Source of the DNA: CAZGNZ01 sp964527215
Lineage (GTDB): Bacteria > Fidelibacterota > Marinisomatia > SCGC-AAA003-L08 > JACNLC01
Direction: 5' to 3'
Length of the DNA: 64,000 nucleotides
Assembly (NCBI GenBank): GCA_964527215.1
Contig: CAZGNZ010000011.1
Location: 1-64,000 of the forward strand
Part shown: piece by piece, positions 1 to 9,627 of the stretch
Layout: every line of letters starts with the position of its first letter
How positions within the stretch are numbered: the stretch's first letter is position 1
Made by a program: the position numbers and the translations under genes
The notes under the pieces: model-generated
Database searches by the model: none
Told to the model about the DNA's origin: nothing
Seen by the model: the letters and a program-made list of their open reading frames with translations, nothing else

Positions 1-174
1 CCAGTACGATTTCACTCATTTTTCTTCATATGCCTTGTAGAATGAGAACCCATGGATTCTTTATCGGAAAAAGCTTCATTGATAGTCAGCAGTAAATTGT
101 GTTGAATTTTAGCTTTTTCCGCATCAATACGTTTTCATCATCTCATAACGAAGTCTCATGAAATATCCGGGCTA
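1..174 (+). repeat. MITE-like repeat family A, long form, copy cut by the window edge
   Basis: This stretch matches the 3' two thirds of the element at 34906-35169, with only scattered substitutions, and ends in the family's terminal motif TGAAATATCCGGGCTA. It carries the roughly 80-bp central segment that the short copies lack. The left end lies outside the window. It stops about 30 bp before the ribosome binding site of lgt, so it forms most of the lgt upstream region. No protein is expected from it. Confidence 0.85.
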
Positions 175-215
175 TCGCTTCTGATTGTCAACCACCAAAA
201 CAGTGAGGGTCAGAC

Positions 216-1040
216 ATCAACAGTAAATATCTGGTCTGGGACGTCAGTCCTGAAATAATACAGCTTGGACCGTTTCAGATCCGCTGGTACGGGCTGCTTT
301 TCGCGGTATCCTTCTTTATCGGCATTTACATAATGCAGTGGATTTACCGGCGGGAAGACAAGCCTGAGAAAGATCTGGAACCGCTGTTCTACTACATGTT
401 TTTCGGCACCCTCATCGGAGCCCGGCTGGGTCACTGCTTTTTTTACAATGCCGGTTACTACCTGTCCAATCCCGTGTTAATCCTGAAAGTCTGGGAAGGC
501 GGACTGGCCAGCCATGGTGGGTTGCTGGGCATTATAACTGCGCTGTTTCTTTTTTCACGCAAACGTCCCGATCAGCCCCTGCTTTGGATTTTGGACCGGA
601 TGGTTATTCCCACCGCACTGGCCGGCTTCTTTATCCGGACGGGCAATTTGTTCAACTCCGAAATTATTGGTCTCCCCGCCGAGGTTCCCTGGGCGGTGAT
701 ATTTAAACATATCGATCATATTCCCCGGCATCCGGCAATGGTGTATGAATCGCTTTCGTATCTTGCGATCTTCATCATCCTGCTGCTGACCTACCGGAAA
801 ACCGGGCGCAATACACCCCATGGATTCCTGCTGGGCATTTTCCTGACATTGATTTTCGGTGCCCGTTTCCTTATCGAATTTGTCAAGGAACGCCATGCCC
901 TTTTCATGATGGATGCACCCATCAGCATGGGACAGCTGCTGAGTATTCCACTGGTGGCAGCGGGGATATTCCTGCTTTTGAAAACCATCCCTCAATTGAA
1001 AGCCGGCACAGAACCATCCGCCGGAACATCACGGGAATAA
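216..1040 (+). CDS. lgt: Prolipoprotein diacylglyceryl transferase (Lgt)
   Basis: Lgt is the inner-membrane enzyme that moves diacylglycerol from phosphatidylglycerol to the lipobox cysteine of prolipoproteins. Recognisable family signatures are the N-terminal block LGPFQIRWYGLLFA, the GGLASHGGLLG loop with its conserved histidine, the NLFNSEIIG block following a conserved arginine, and HPAMVYES; several hydrophobic helices span the length. The conserved N-terminus extends upstream of the first ATG (333), and the frame is open only back to a TGA at 204-206. No ATG, GTG or TTG lies in that extension. A GAGGG Shine-Dalgarno-like sequence (205-209) sits 6 nt before an ATC at 216, which is therefore the suggested start, giving 274 residues; CTG at 231 is an alternative. 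Lgt is needed for lipoproteins such as those at 37635 and 45539. Function is sure, start is not. Confidence 0.88.
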   Translation: MNSKYLVWDVSPEIIQLGPFQIRWYGLLFAVSFFIGIYIMQWIYRREDKPEKDLEPLFYYMFFGTLIGARLGHCFFYNAGYYLSNPVLILKVWEGGLASHGGLLGIITALFLFSRKRPDQPLLWILDRMVIPTALAGFFIRTGNLFNSEIIGLPAEVPWAVIFKHIDHIPRHPAMVYESLSYLAIFIILLLTYRKTGRNTPHGFLLGIFLTLIFGARFLIEFVKERHALFMMDAPISMGQLLSIPLVAAGIFLLLKTIPQLKAGTEPSAGTSRE

Positions 1041-1118
1041 TACTTCAAAACAGTATTATGCCCACTGGGAACTGCGGTATCTTAATATCCTGCGGTGCAG
1101 CTGACTGGCTGGAATCCG

Positions 1119-1577
1119 GACGGGGAAGGAACGAAATTTGAAACTTGAAACCGGAAACTTGAAAAAGACCAATTGACGAATGACACTGAAAACGGACGAC
1201 TTTCCCAGACCCACTCACTCACTCGACCAATCGACAACACCCGTTCCTTCAGATTTTTACCTGCACCCCTCCAGGGTTCTTCCGTAATTCTGTGCGATTC
1301 ACGGGGCGACGCCCCGGGCTGAGGTGTTTCAGCCCCTTCTGGGCTGAGGATTTGATTTCAACAAACCATTCGTGGAACCACCGATTATAAATTTCTCTCG
1401 AGATCACCCATCCCAAACCCCCACCCTCCTCTGGGGAATGGCACTTACGGGTATTTCAAGATGCACCGATCCCAACCCAGAAAACTGACATTCAACGGAG
1501 AGAAATTCTTTCCTGCGAGCACGCTCCTGTAATATACCTATGCATTCTGAACCACGATCCGGATAGCGATCGACGGG
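1119..1577 (+). repeat. 460-bp direct repeat family C, copy 1
   Basis: Aligns with 2242-2702 over its whole length at an offset of about 1123 bp, with substitutions and a few small indels. It contains the GC-rich palindrome around CGGGGCGACGCCCCG (about 1299-1313) and an AGCCCC...GGGCTG palindrome just after it, and short internal repeats of the type GAAACTTGAAACCGG at the 5' end. No coding frame is preserved between the copies, which points to a non-coding dispersed repeat. Confidence 0.85.
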
Positions 1578-1694
1578 AATAGAAACCTGAAATTTGAAAT
1601 GCGTCTGTGACCCAGCTGTTACTTCAATTTACCATTACAACATTATCCCACTCAATATCACCCTGCCGGGAACGATACTCACCCACTCGACCAC

Positions 1695-1877
1695 TAACCC
1701 GGATATTTCATGAGACTTCGTAATGAGATGATGAAAATGATTGATTCTACAAGGCATATGAAGAAAAATGAGTGAAATCGTACTGGACAGTACGTTGAGA
1801 ACATTTTTCGAGTATAACGCTGTAGAATTGAACAGATCCATCATCGGAATAGATTTCTCGTGAAATATTCGGGCTAA
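1695..1877 (-). repeat. MITE-like repeat family A, short form, inverted copy
   Basis: Reverse complement of the element at 41666-41848, almost base for base. It begins TAACCCGGATATTTCATGAG and ends TCGTGAAATATTCGGGCTAA, that is, terminal inverted repeats of about 20 bp, and lacks the central segment seen in the long copies. The interior has the small hairpin GTACTG-GA-CAGTAC. Confidence 0.87.
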
Positions 1878-1940
1878 AAGAATACCATTCTGCCAAGCCC
1901 AAACGCAGTTGCAGTGCCATGAATTTCTCTGAAATAGAAT

Positions 1941-1992
1941 GTTCTTTTCTTCGAAGAAAAGAACCAAAAGAACATGCGCTGCAGACCAATTT
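1941..1992 (+). repeat. Palindromic repeat family E, copy 1
   Basis: Starts with a 24-bp perfect palindrome: GTTCTTTTCTTC followed by its complement (1941-1964). It continues with CAAAAGAACATGCGC and AATTTCAT. The same arrangement, inverted, is found at about 28706-28767, so it is a dispersed element and not a one-off terminator. Confidence 0.65.
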
Positions 1993-2241
1993 CATCTCGT
2001 TTGTATTTTTCATTGGATGAGTCGCATTTATCATCCCAGGCACTCAAGGTGTTATAATTGTGTCGTGATTTACATCGTGATAAATTGCGTTAGTGAAAAT
2101 TGTAGCACTCACTAGAATTCACTGATTTTTAGGGCTTCAGTTCTGTATAATATGCTAACCTCCATTCTTGGGAGCAGATTTTTGTATTGATAAGTCAAAT
2201 TTTTTTCAATTTTCAACATAAACTCGTCCCGTCGAAAATTA

Positions 2242-2702
2242 GACGGGGAAGGAACGAAGTTTGAAACTTGAAACCGGAAACTTGAAAAAGACCAATTGAC
2301 GACTGACACTGAAAACGGACGACTTTCCCAGACCCACTCACCCACTCGACCAATCAACAACACCCGTTTCTTCAGGTTTTTACCTGCACCCCTCCAGGGT
2401 TCTTCCGTAATTCTGTGCGATTCCCGGGGCAACGCCCCGGGCTGACGTATTTCAGCCCCTTCAGGGCTGAGGATTTGATTTCAACAAACCATTCGTGGAA
2501 CCACCGATTAATAATTTCTCTCGAGATCACCCATCCCAAACCCCCACCACTCCCGGGGAAATGGCGCATGGCTTGGGATTCAGGATGCAGCAATCCCAAG
2601 TCCCAAGGTGGTCATTCACCTGAGGTCATTCAATCTGTTCGAGCACTCACCTATATAATTACTATGCATCCTGAACCACGATCCGGATGGCGATCGACGA
2701 GG
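2242..2702 (+). repeat. 460-bp direct repeat family C, copy 2
   Basis: Second copy of the repeat at 1119-1577, same orientation. The GC-rich hairpin is longer here: CCCGGGGCAACGCCCCGGG, followed by CAGCCCCTTCAGGGCTG. A 26-bp segment (2531-2556) occurs exactly, inverted, at 5351-5376, linking this family to the degenerate copy downstream of the peptidase gene. Confidence 0.85.
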
Positions 2703-3000
2703 AATTTGTAATTCAGGTTGTTGTGTTTCAGATATTGCAATAAAAATATCATCCTTTCCTCGGCGAATGAAAAGCAGTGAACACCCATCGAGTTGTCAAA
2801 AACTCGTTGCCGGTAATTCTGGGAGCAGGGCTACTGTGTTTTCATCCCCTTGTCATCCCATCAGATCGGGTTAAGTTATCCCGGCCATACGAAACCTGAT
2901 TCCGGTATCTGAGCCGGATTCATCAAACTCAAAACACTGTTTCGGGACTGGCAGCCGGACTCAATTCTCCGTCCCGAATTCTGAAACCACGGAGGTGCCA

Positions 3001-4878
3001 ATGATCCGTTCCCTCATAATTCTGCCGGTTTTATTCACACTGCTGACCGGACTCACAACCGAACCGCCACTCAATGGCGATCCTGACGCTTTGTGCAGTC
3101 ATCTGAAAACAGCCCGGGCATTTCTGGAAAATCCTCCTTCCCCCACTCGAAATCAGCTGGATTTCGATGTAAAATATTATGATCTGGATCTGCAGATATA
3201 TCCGGATTCGGAAATCATCAGCGGCAGTCTGGGGGTTCTGATGGAAGCGCTGACGGACAATCTGGATCACATCGAGTTGGATTTCTCTCACGACATGACA
3301 GTCTATTCCGTTACAGACACCGACGGCGGTGATCTGTCTTACAGTCATTCTGCGGAAAATTTGCTGGATATCAGCCTGCCGACGGTTCTCTCATCGGGAG
3401 AAACCGCGCATATCATTGTCAATTACGGCGGCACCCCCACCAGCTCCGGGTTCGGATCTTTCGGGTTTTCATCCTACAGCGGCGAACACATGATCTGGAC
3501 GCTCAGCGAGCCCTACGGTGCTCGGGACTGGTGGCCCTGCAAGGATACTCCCACCGACAAGGCCGATTCATTGGATGTGTCCGTCCGGGTGCCCGGTGAT
3601 CTTATCGTCGCCTCCAACGGCCTGCTGACCGGAACGGAAGAAATTGAAGAATGGACCACCTATCACTGGCAGGAGCGGTATCCCATCTCAACCTATCTGG
3701 TTTCCCTGGCCATCTATCCCTACACCCAATGGACAGACTGGTATGTCACTGCGGAGAACGACTCCATGCCCATTCAGCATTATGTTTTCCCCAACCACTA
3801 CATCCAGTATTATGAAAACTACGATTTAACGGATGTGATGATTGGTGCCATGGCTGAGCGGTTCGGCGAATACCCGTTTTTTGAGGAAAAATACGGCCAT
3901 GCGGAATTCGTGTGGGGCGGCGGCATGGAGCATCAGACCATGACCAGCATGGGCGGATATTCCGAGCACCTCATCAGTCACGAACTAGCTCATCAGTGGT
4001 GGGGGGATATGGTGACCTGCGGCAATTTCCACCATATCTGGATTAATGAAGGATTCGCCACCTACGGGCAGGCAATGTGGTATGAGATGCGGGACAACAG
4101 CATTGAATCCCTGCATGACGAGATGTGGAACAAGCGCTACCTGGGTGCCGGGACGATATATGTGGCCGACACGACAAACACCGGGACAATTTTCAGCTCC
4201 AGTCTGTCGTACAACAAGGCCTCCTGGGTACTTCACATGCTGCGGCATATTGCCGGGGATGAGCTGTTCTTTGCCGGTCTGCGGGAATACGGCGAACGCT
4301 ACCGCTTCAGTCATGCCGTGACGGAGGATTTTCAGGGCGTGATGGAGGATGTCACCGGGCTGGATCTGGAAGCATATTTCCAGCGCTGGATTTATGGTGA
4401 ATACTATCCCATTTATGTTTCATCGCCGCAGGTGTATGCGTCGGACGACTCCTGGTTCCTGCAGGTGGAAATTGAGCAGATTCAGACCTCTAACCTTTTT
4501 GAGATGCCGGTGGATGTTAAAATTACGACTACTGAAGGATCTGGCGTTGAAGTGATTTATAATGATGCTGAGACTCAGATTTTCGGCTGGGTGCTGGGAT
4601 TTGAGCCGCTGACGGTTGAACTGGATCCGGACAACTGGATATTAAGCACGGTCCAAAACAACAGCATTCAGGACATGGGATATGTTCTTACCGGTGACGC
4701 CAACGAGGACGGTACAGTGGATGTGCTGGATGTGATTCTCATGGTCAATGTGATACTGGTTCCGGAATCCGCATCCGCGCTGGTGAACTGGATATCCGAC
4801 ATCAATGGCGACGGTATCGTGGATGTGCTGGATGTCGTGCAGGCAGTGAGTATTATTTTGGGATTATTCGTTGAGTAG
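3001..4878 (+). CDS. Secreted M1-family metallo-aminopeptidase with C-terminal dockerin
   Basis: A zinc aminopeptidase of the M1 (gluzincin) family. The zinc site is HELAH at 327-331 with the third ligand E350 (HExxH-18-E spacing), preceded by the exopeptidase motif GGGMEH at 306-311, where the family usually has GAMEN. Residues 1-18 form a signal peptide (MIRSLIILPVLFTLLTG). After the catalytic and beta domains comes a dockerin type I domain (about 564-624) with two Ca-binding loops, GDANEDGTVDVLDV and DINGDGIVDVLDV. The start is the ATG at 3001, 5 nt after GGAGG (2991-2995); a GTG at 2995 overlaps that ribosome binding site and is unlikely to be used. It stands alone, with repeats on both sides. 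Dockerin implies docking to a cohesin, and the protein at 9707 has a cohesin-like domain; that pairing is inference. Confidence 0.92.
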   Translation: MIRSLIILPVLFTLLTGLTTEPPLNGDPDALCSHLKTARAFLENPPSPTRNQLDFDVKYYDLDLQIYPDSEIISGSLGVLMEALTDNLDHIELDFSHDMTVYSVTDTDGGDLSYSHSAENLLDISLPTVLSSGETAHIIVNYGGTPTSSGFGSFGFSSYSGEHMIWTLSEPYGARDWWPCKDTPTDKADSLDVSVRVPGDLIVASNGLLTGTEEIEEWTTYHWQERYPISTYLVSLAIYPYTQWTDWYVTAENDSMPIQHYVFPNHYIQYYENYDLTDVMIGAMAERFGEYPFFEEKYGHAEFVWGGGMEHQTMTSMGGYSEHLISHELAHQWWGDMVTCGNFHHIWINEGFATYGQAMWYEMRDNSIESLHDEMWNKRYLGAGTIYVADTTNTGTIFSSSLSYNKASWVLHMLRHIAGDELFFAGLREYGERYRFSHAVTEDFQGVMEDVTGLDLEAYFQRWIYGEYYPIYVSSPQVYASDDSWFLQVEIEQIQTSNLFEMPVDVKITTTEGSGVEVIYNDAETQIFGWVLGFEPLTVELDPDNWILSTVQNNSIQDMGYVLTGDANEDGTVDVLDVILMVNVILVPESASALVNWISDINGDGIVDVLDVVQAVSIILGLFVE

Positions 4879-5806
4879 TACTCCGCAGGCGATGAGTGGT
4901 TGAGTTGTTAAGTACGGCTCCCGCGGCAGAGTGAAGTTGAATCGTTGAGTGGTTGAGTTTGATTTTCCGGAAGGGTGATGTTGAGTAGCCTTGGAAATGA
5001 TTAATGATTTGGAATTTGGGATCATTCTGTAGTTTTGAATTCGGCAAGTCTTCAGTTTGTTCAGTTTTTCTGCAACCAGTCGTCAGCCCTGAATTTCCAA
5101 TATCCATTTTCAGATTTCAGCCACCAGCCATCAGCCGGAGCACGCGACCCCCGATTTTCAAATTTCCAATATCGAATTTCGTTTTTCATCTCCCCGTCGG
5201 TACCTGTCCGAATCCTGCCTATAAATGCATAGATATCATACAGAAGCTTCTTATAACAACAAATTGACATCAGCCCGGAAGCGTATTCTTCGGGATTCGG
5301 GAGTGGTGTATCCGTTCACCGGTTCTCCCCAGGCCGGAGGCGCAATTCCCCCGGGAGTGGTGGGGGTTTGGGATGGCTGGAGGTCAAGAGTGATTTTTCT
5401 GTCGCCGGTTCCACAGGGTGTTCAAAGAATTCATATCTGCCGCCCTGAAGGGGCTGTTGATGTCGGCCCGGAGCGGAGCCCCGGTGTCCGTTGGAATAGT
5501 CTGCGAACCCTGAAGGGGTGCAGTGTATGATATCCCGACCGGGTTTGGTTGAGAAGTGTAATGGGTGATTGGTTGAGTAAGATTCCCAGGCAAGGTGATG
5601 TCGAGTATTCGAGCAGGAGTTCCGGGCTGGGTGTTGATGAATTATTGAGTGGAAATTGGTGAAATAATGTAACGGTATACTGGCTACCTGGTTGAATCAG
5701 TTTTCATCGGAAAGGTGATGTCGAGTGGTCAGTGGACCAGGGAGTAATAAACTTTCAGCAGGGAGTCAGCAGTTGGATGAACATTTCCCCGGTTTTCCAT
5801 TTTAGT
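4879..5806. other. Non-coding stretch with degenerate repeats
   Basis: No credible gene. Short motifs recur: AAGGTGATGTYGAGT-type strings near 4972, 5593 and 5710; AATTTCCAATATC near 5093 and 5162; and many variants of GTTGAGTGGTTGAGT. A degenerate inverted piece of repeat family C lies at about 5335-5526. The open frame at 5225-5530 falls across that repeat and is not called. Confidence 0.6.
5335..5526 (-). repeat. Degenerate inverted copy of repeat family C
   Basis: Positions 5351-5376 are the exact reverse complement of 2531-2556. Further along, CGCCCTGAAGGGGCTG resembles the AGCCCC hairpin of copies 1 and 2, in the order expected for an inverted copy. Much of the rest has diverged. Confidence 0.55.
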
Positions 5807-7261
5807 TTAACTTGGACGTTCCTCATCTTCAAACCGTTTCAGCAGCTTGAGCAGTCCATTGTAAGTCATTCCCATGTGGGTGGCAGCATGTGTTTTGTTA
5901 CCCTTAAATCTTTTAAGAGCTTTTTTGACCAGCCAGTATTTTGCTTTCTGCAGTTCAGATAAGGTGCCTTCCTGAAATTGATACAGCATCCCATGTTTCA
6001 GAGCAGGAATTGCTGCAACCCCCAGCCAATGCTTAACATCATCCAAATCAGACTCATCTCCAAACATAAACCATTTTTGAATAAATGCTGCCAACTGCCG
6101 GATATTTCCCGGCCAATGATGTTTCAATAGATATTGATAAATCTGATCAGGAATATCCAGAGCTTCCTGTTTAAATTTCTGTCCATAAAGCCCTATAAAA
6201 TGATTCAGGAGCAGATCAAAGTCACTCATCCTCTCTCGCAGAGGTGGGATATTGATTACTACTGTTGAAAGCCTGTGAAACAGATCTTCCCTCAAATAAT
6301 TTTCCTGCAGCGCGGTCTGGATCGGTCTGTTGGTGGATGCCAGAAACTGAACCATAACATCTTTTTCTGTCACACTTCCTATGCGACGAAACCGGCCGGT
6401 TTCAATGATCCGCAGAAGCTTGGCCTGGATTTCAGGCTGAATTTCAGTAATCTCATCTAAAAACAGAATTCCCCCGTCAGCCACTTCCAGAAGACCCGCC
6501 TTGGCCTGATGAGCACCGGTGAATGAGCCTTTTGAGTGACCAAACAATTCTTCCTCCACCAGATTGGGCCCCAGTGTGGCACAGTTCAGGTCAACAAACG
6601 CTTTTGATCGATTCCGGCTATGATGCTGAATATACTGGGCAATCATCTCCTTTCCTGTCCCGCTTTCTCCGACAATCAGGGCATTCACACCATGTTCTGC
6701 AACTTTAAGACTTTTGTTCAAACAGGATTTCAGTGCTTCTGATTCTCCGATGATTTCAGTTGATTCAGCTTTGATGGTTCTGTTCAGATGTTTTTGCAGA
6801 TATGAATTCTCTTTAGCCAGCTTTTCTTTCAGATGCCGGTTTTCAATTTCCAGCGCTAATTCATTTCCCAGTTTTTGGATAATCTGGATGAACTCAAACT
6901 CATCGTACGGTTTTTTCAAAAATGCATCCGCCTTCAGTTTCAGGGCTTGCTCATAATTCCCAATCTCTGAGTACCCAGTAATGACAACTGCCTTTATTTC
7001 ATTTCTTTTCCGCCGCGCTTTTCTGATAAATTCCAATCCGGACATCCCCGGCAGCTTTATGTCGGCCACAATTATGGGATTTGAAAATTTCTTAATCTGA
7101 TCCAATGCTTCTTCTGCCCTGGAAAAACCGGAGGCATTCAGGGAATTATTCCGAAGACTGATCAGTATGTTTTCCAGCGCAAACTGGTCATCTTCAACAA
7201 CCAATACATGTTTTTTAAAACCATTATTGGATTTTATGCTATTGGGAGACTGATTTCCCAT
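5807..7261 (-). CDS. Sigma-54-dependent response regulator (NtrC/AtoC type)
   Basis: Three-domain transcription activator of 484 residues. Residues 18-135 are a receiver domain with phosphoacceptor D67 (VADIKLPG) and K117. The AAA+ sigma-54 interaction domain has Walker A GESGTGKE (198-205), the sigma-54 contact loop GSFTGA (245-250, canonical GAFTGA) and Walker B GGILFLDE (263-270). The C-terminus (about 440-476) is a Fis-type helix-turn-helix. Its start lies inside the end of the kinase gene upstream (28-bp overlap), so the two are co-transcribed and form a cognate pair. Sigma-54 activators of this class are ATP-driven and bind upstream of GG-N10-GC promoters; a candidate promoter of that kind lies before the divergent gene at 9707. 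Confidence 0.95.
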   Translation of the reverse strand: MGNQSPNSIKSNNGFKKHVLVVEDDQFALENILISLRNNSLNASGFSRAEEALDQIKKFSNPIIVADIKLPGMSGLEFIRKARRKRNEIKAVVITGYSEIGNYEQALKLKADAFLKKPYDEFEFIQIIQKLGNELALEIENRHLKEKLAKENSYLQKHLNRTIKAESTEIIGESEALKSCLNKSLKVAEHGVNALIVGESGTGKEMIAQYIQHHSRNRSKAFVDLNCATLGPNLVEEELFGHSKGSFTGAHQAKAGLLEVADGGILFLDEITEIQPEIQAKLLRIIETGRFRRIGSVTEKDVMVQFLASTNRPIQTALQENYLREDLFHRLSTVVINIPPLRERMSDFDLLLNHFIGLYGQKFKQEALDIPDQIYQYLLKHHWPGNIRQLAAFIQKWFMFGDESDLDDVKHWLGVAAIPALKHGMLYQFQEGTLSELQKAKYWLVKKALKRFKGNKTHAATHMGMTYNGLLKLLKRFEDEERPS

Positions 7262-9459
7262 GTTGTGCCCTCTTTTCCGGTTGTAACATTTATACTGCTG
7301 TTATTGTTTTGTATTATCTGGTTCACGATATATAAACCCATTCCGGTTCCTTTTCCGGATTCCTTAGTAGTTTGGAACGGTTCATACAGCTGTTCCATAA
7401 TCTGCTCAGGTATTCCATTGGCATTATCGGATATCTCAATGATTAACTGCTTTCCTTCTGTTTTACCTGAAATTTCAATCCATTTTTCATTCTGGTTGAG
7501 TTCGCTGAGTGCATCCGAAGCATTATTGAGAAGATTGTTGAAAATCTGATTCATATCCGCCTGGGGAATCTGGATTGCTGTCTCCAACGGAAGCTCATTG
7601 ATTAAGTCTATTCCCAAGTTTTTAAGATGTCTTCCATATAATATCTTCCACTCTTTCAGGATTACTGCAGGGTTGCAGAACGACTCGTCATGTTTACTCC
7701 GAACCGTGTTCAGTGTAGAGTCAACGATATCCCGACAACGCTGTGTTGCCCGGGTGATAAGATCTACATTTTCATTGTCAGGGGAAGATACTTTGAGGCG
7801 CTGTATACTGTTGAATATTGCCCCCAGCGGACTGTTCATCTCATGAGCAAAACTGGCCGCCATAACTCCCAGTGTTGATAGTTTCTCCTGTTCAATGATG
7901 GTGTTCAGCGACAATGCCAGCTGCTTTTGCTGGTTTTCCAGTTGTGCTTTCTGGTCGGATATCACGCGGTGCGCTTTTTTATAGGTCATTAACCAGAAAA
8001 TCAGAACAATGAACAGAGCTCCAGCAAAAGAAAAAATGATAGACAACAAAATCGTTGGATGAATCCGTTTCCAAATCATCAGTTTGTGAAATGATACAAA
8101 CGATAAAACTCCTTTCATTGAATTTTTTGTTATGAAACGTTTTGAAATGGATAACTGGTGGATTGTATCTGTATTATGAACAATAGCCTGGAGCTGAAGA
8201 ACTTCATTAAACAGGTATATGTTACCGTCGATTGAACATGCCGGCAGAACCATTTGATTATTAATAGAAACAGGATGTTGGAATCTGTCGATATGAAAGT
8301 TCAGAACCGTCTCATTTTCAATATCGAGACGGCTGTTTAGAATCTGAACTCTGCCATCTGAAAATCCAACAACCAGATTACCCATAAATGTCTCCATGCA
8401 AATTGGCTGCACATCTGAATAGTGTTTTTCATGAAGCATTCCCCCATTCACTGGATTTAATATTCGCAGGCTTCCTTTTTGAGGATTCTCTTTCCCCCGG
8501 TTTACGGCTAAAGCTGCACAAAATTGATTTCCGGACGACACAACAAACTCAATCCATCCCCAGGTTAACGCCCCTCCCATTTGATGCTGCCAGAGCCTGT
8601 TTCCTTCTAAATCAAGGGCCACAACGGCACATTGATCGTCATTGCTGAAATCTGCTGCATTTTTATCAAACTGTGAATCATTCACCGTATAAATTACTGT
8701 ATCAGGCACAGTTTCCGACTGGTTGGTATTGAAGAAGGCCCCGTTGCTGAATGCCATACCATTGTTAACACCTGCCGAAGAATAGAGAATAATAGGAGCC
8801 GCACTGTCATGTCGGGAACAGACCAGCATGTTCCGAACAGCATGGGCGGTGGGATAAAACCAGTTGATATAATTATCAACTACATCAATACAGTAAATGC
8901 CTCTTGTCATTTTTTTCCCGGGGTAAGGATATATCAGATTAGGAGCAATTATCAGCTCCACATCCTCATCACTGTCATATTGAATGGGATTAGTAAAAAT
9001 ACTATGGATTCGAGCGTTTGTGTTTGGAAGTATATGTTTCCACAAGATGCGGTTTACATCCTTATCCCCATTGTATTGATGAAACTCTGACGTGGATTCA
9101 TTAAAAAGCGTATAATAAATTTCGCTTAACCCATCATTATCAAAATCATCGGCAAAAATCTGTGAAAAATCATCATTGTTTCCGCCCACAATGACCTTGT
9201 GAACCACATATGGGTTTTCATCAAATATTTTTAATTGTACAGGCAATGAATCTGATTTACGGCGCTTGGACAGCAGCTGATGAGATGTGGTATCACATAT
9301 CACTGCTTCTAGATAAAGCACATCTCCCAAAATCGATTGCTGGTTGACTTCATACGGGGGTTTCAGCCAGGCATCCTGAACATTTGCCTGGAGTATGTGC
9401 AATGCAATAATAAATATTAAAACAGATAGTCTCAATATTGCCAGCTGCTTTCTCAACAT
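7234..9459 (-). CDS. Membrane sensor histidine kinase with beta-propeller-like sensor
   Basis: Kinase partner of the sigma-54 regulator, 741 residues. An N-terminal signal segment (LRLSVLIFIIALHILQA) is followed by a long extracytoplasmic part (about 30-460) with FG-GAP-like strings such as DDFDNDGLSEIYY, suggesting a beta-propeller sensor. One membrane helix lies near 468-492. The cytoplasmic part has a coiled linker, the H box FAHEMNSPLG with H539 as the phosphorylation site, the N box NQIFNNLLNNASDAL, and the G boxes DNANGIP and GKGTGMGLYIV. The start chosen is ATG 9459, after a GGAAAA sequence; an in-frame ATG at 9498 has no ribosome binding site. Ligand unknown. It is divergent from the secreted protein at 9707, a plausible target. 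Confidence 0.93.
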   Translation of the reverse strand: MLRKQLAILRLSVLIFIIALHILQANVQDAWLKPPYEVNQQSILGDVLYLEAVICDTTSHQLLSKRRKSDSLPVQLKIFDENPYVVHKVIVGGNNDDFSQIFADDFDNDGLSEIYYTLFNESTSEFHQYNGDKDVNRILWKHILPNTNARIHSIFTNPIQYDSDEDVELIIAPNLIYPYPGKKMTRGIYCIDVVDNYINWFYPTAHAVRNMLVCSRHDSAAPIILYSSAGVNNGMAFSNGAFFNTNQSETVPDTVIYTVNDSQFDKNAADFSNDDQCAVVALDLEGNRLWQHQMGGALTWGWIEFVVSSGNQFCAALAVNRGKENPQKGSLRILNPVNGGMLHEKHYSDVQPICMETFMGNLVVGFSDGRVQILNSRLDIENETVLNFHIDRFQHPVSINNQMVLPACSIDGNIYLFNEVLQLQAIVHNTDTIHQLSISKRFITKNSMKGVLSFVSFHKLMIWKRIHPTILLSIIFSFAGALFIVLIFWLMTYKKAHRVISDQKAQLENQQKQLALSLNTIIEQEKLSTLGVMAASFAHEMNSPLGAIFNSIQRLKVSSPDNENVDLITRATQRCRDIVDSTLNTVRSKHDESFCNPAVILKEWKILYGRHLKNLGIDLINELPLETAIQIPQADMNQIFNNLLNNASDALSELNQNEKWIEISGKTEGKQLIIEISDNANGIPEQIMEQLYEPFQTTKESGKGTGMGLYIVNQIIQNNNSSINVTTGKEGTTWEISLPIA

Positions 9460-9627
9460 TATTTTTCCAGTGATAACAGTTGAAATTACGCTGTACATAT
9501 TTTTTTTGTACTATGTAATTCCATCCAGCCCAGTTATTGACTTGATTCAATATTCAGTGACTTCACTCCAGTATCATCTGTTTTATTACTTATTGATAAT
9601 CATAATGTTATATTTCTAATCGCCCAT

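Larger units (their letters stand above)
1041..2994. other. Repeat-rich stretch without genes
   Basis: About 1.95 kb between lgt and the M1 peptidase gene holds two copies of a 460-bp direct repeat (1119-1577 and 2242-2702), one inverted short MITE-like element (1695-1877) and a perfect 24-bp palindrome (1941-1964). The short open frames here fall inside these repeats, show no family resemblance and are not called. The last 290 bp before the peptidase gene contain no recognised element. Confidence 0.7.

Noticed and set aside
2790..2807. Hairpin CGAGTT-GTCAAA-AACTCG as a terminator
   Set aside because: It has only six base pairs, lacks a T-tract and follows no gene closely.
2995..3000. GTG start for the M1 peptidase
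   Set aside because: The GTG overlaps the Shine-Dalgarno GGAGG; ATG 3001 has correct spacing and begins a signal peptide.
5225..5530. 101-residue open frame
   Set aside because: It crosses a degenerate inverted copy of repeat family C and has no family resemblance.
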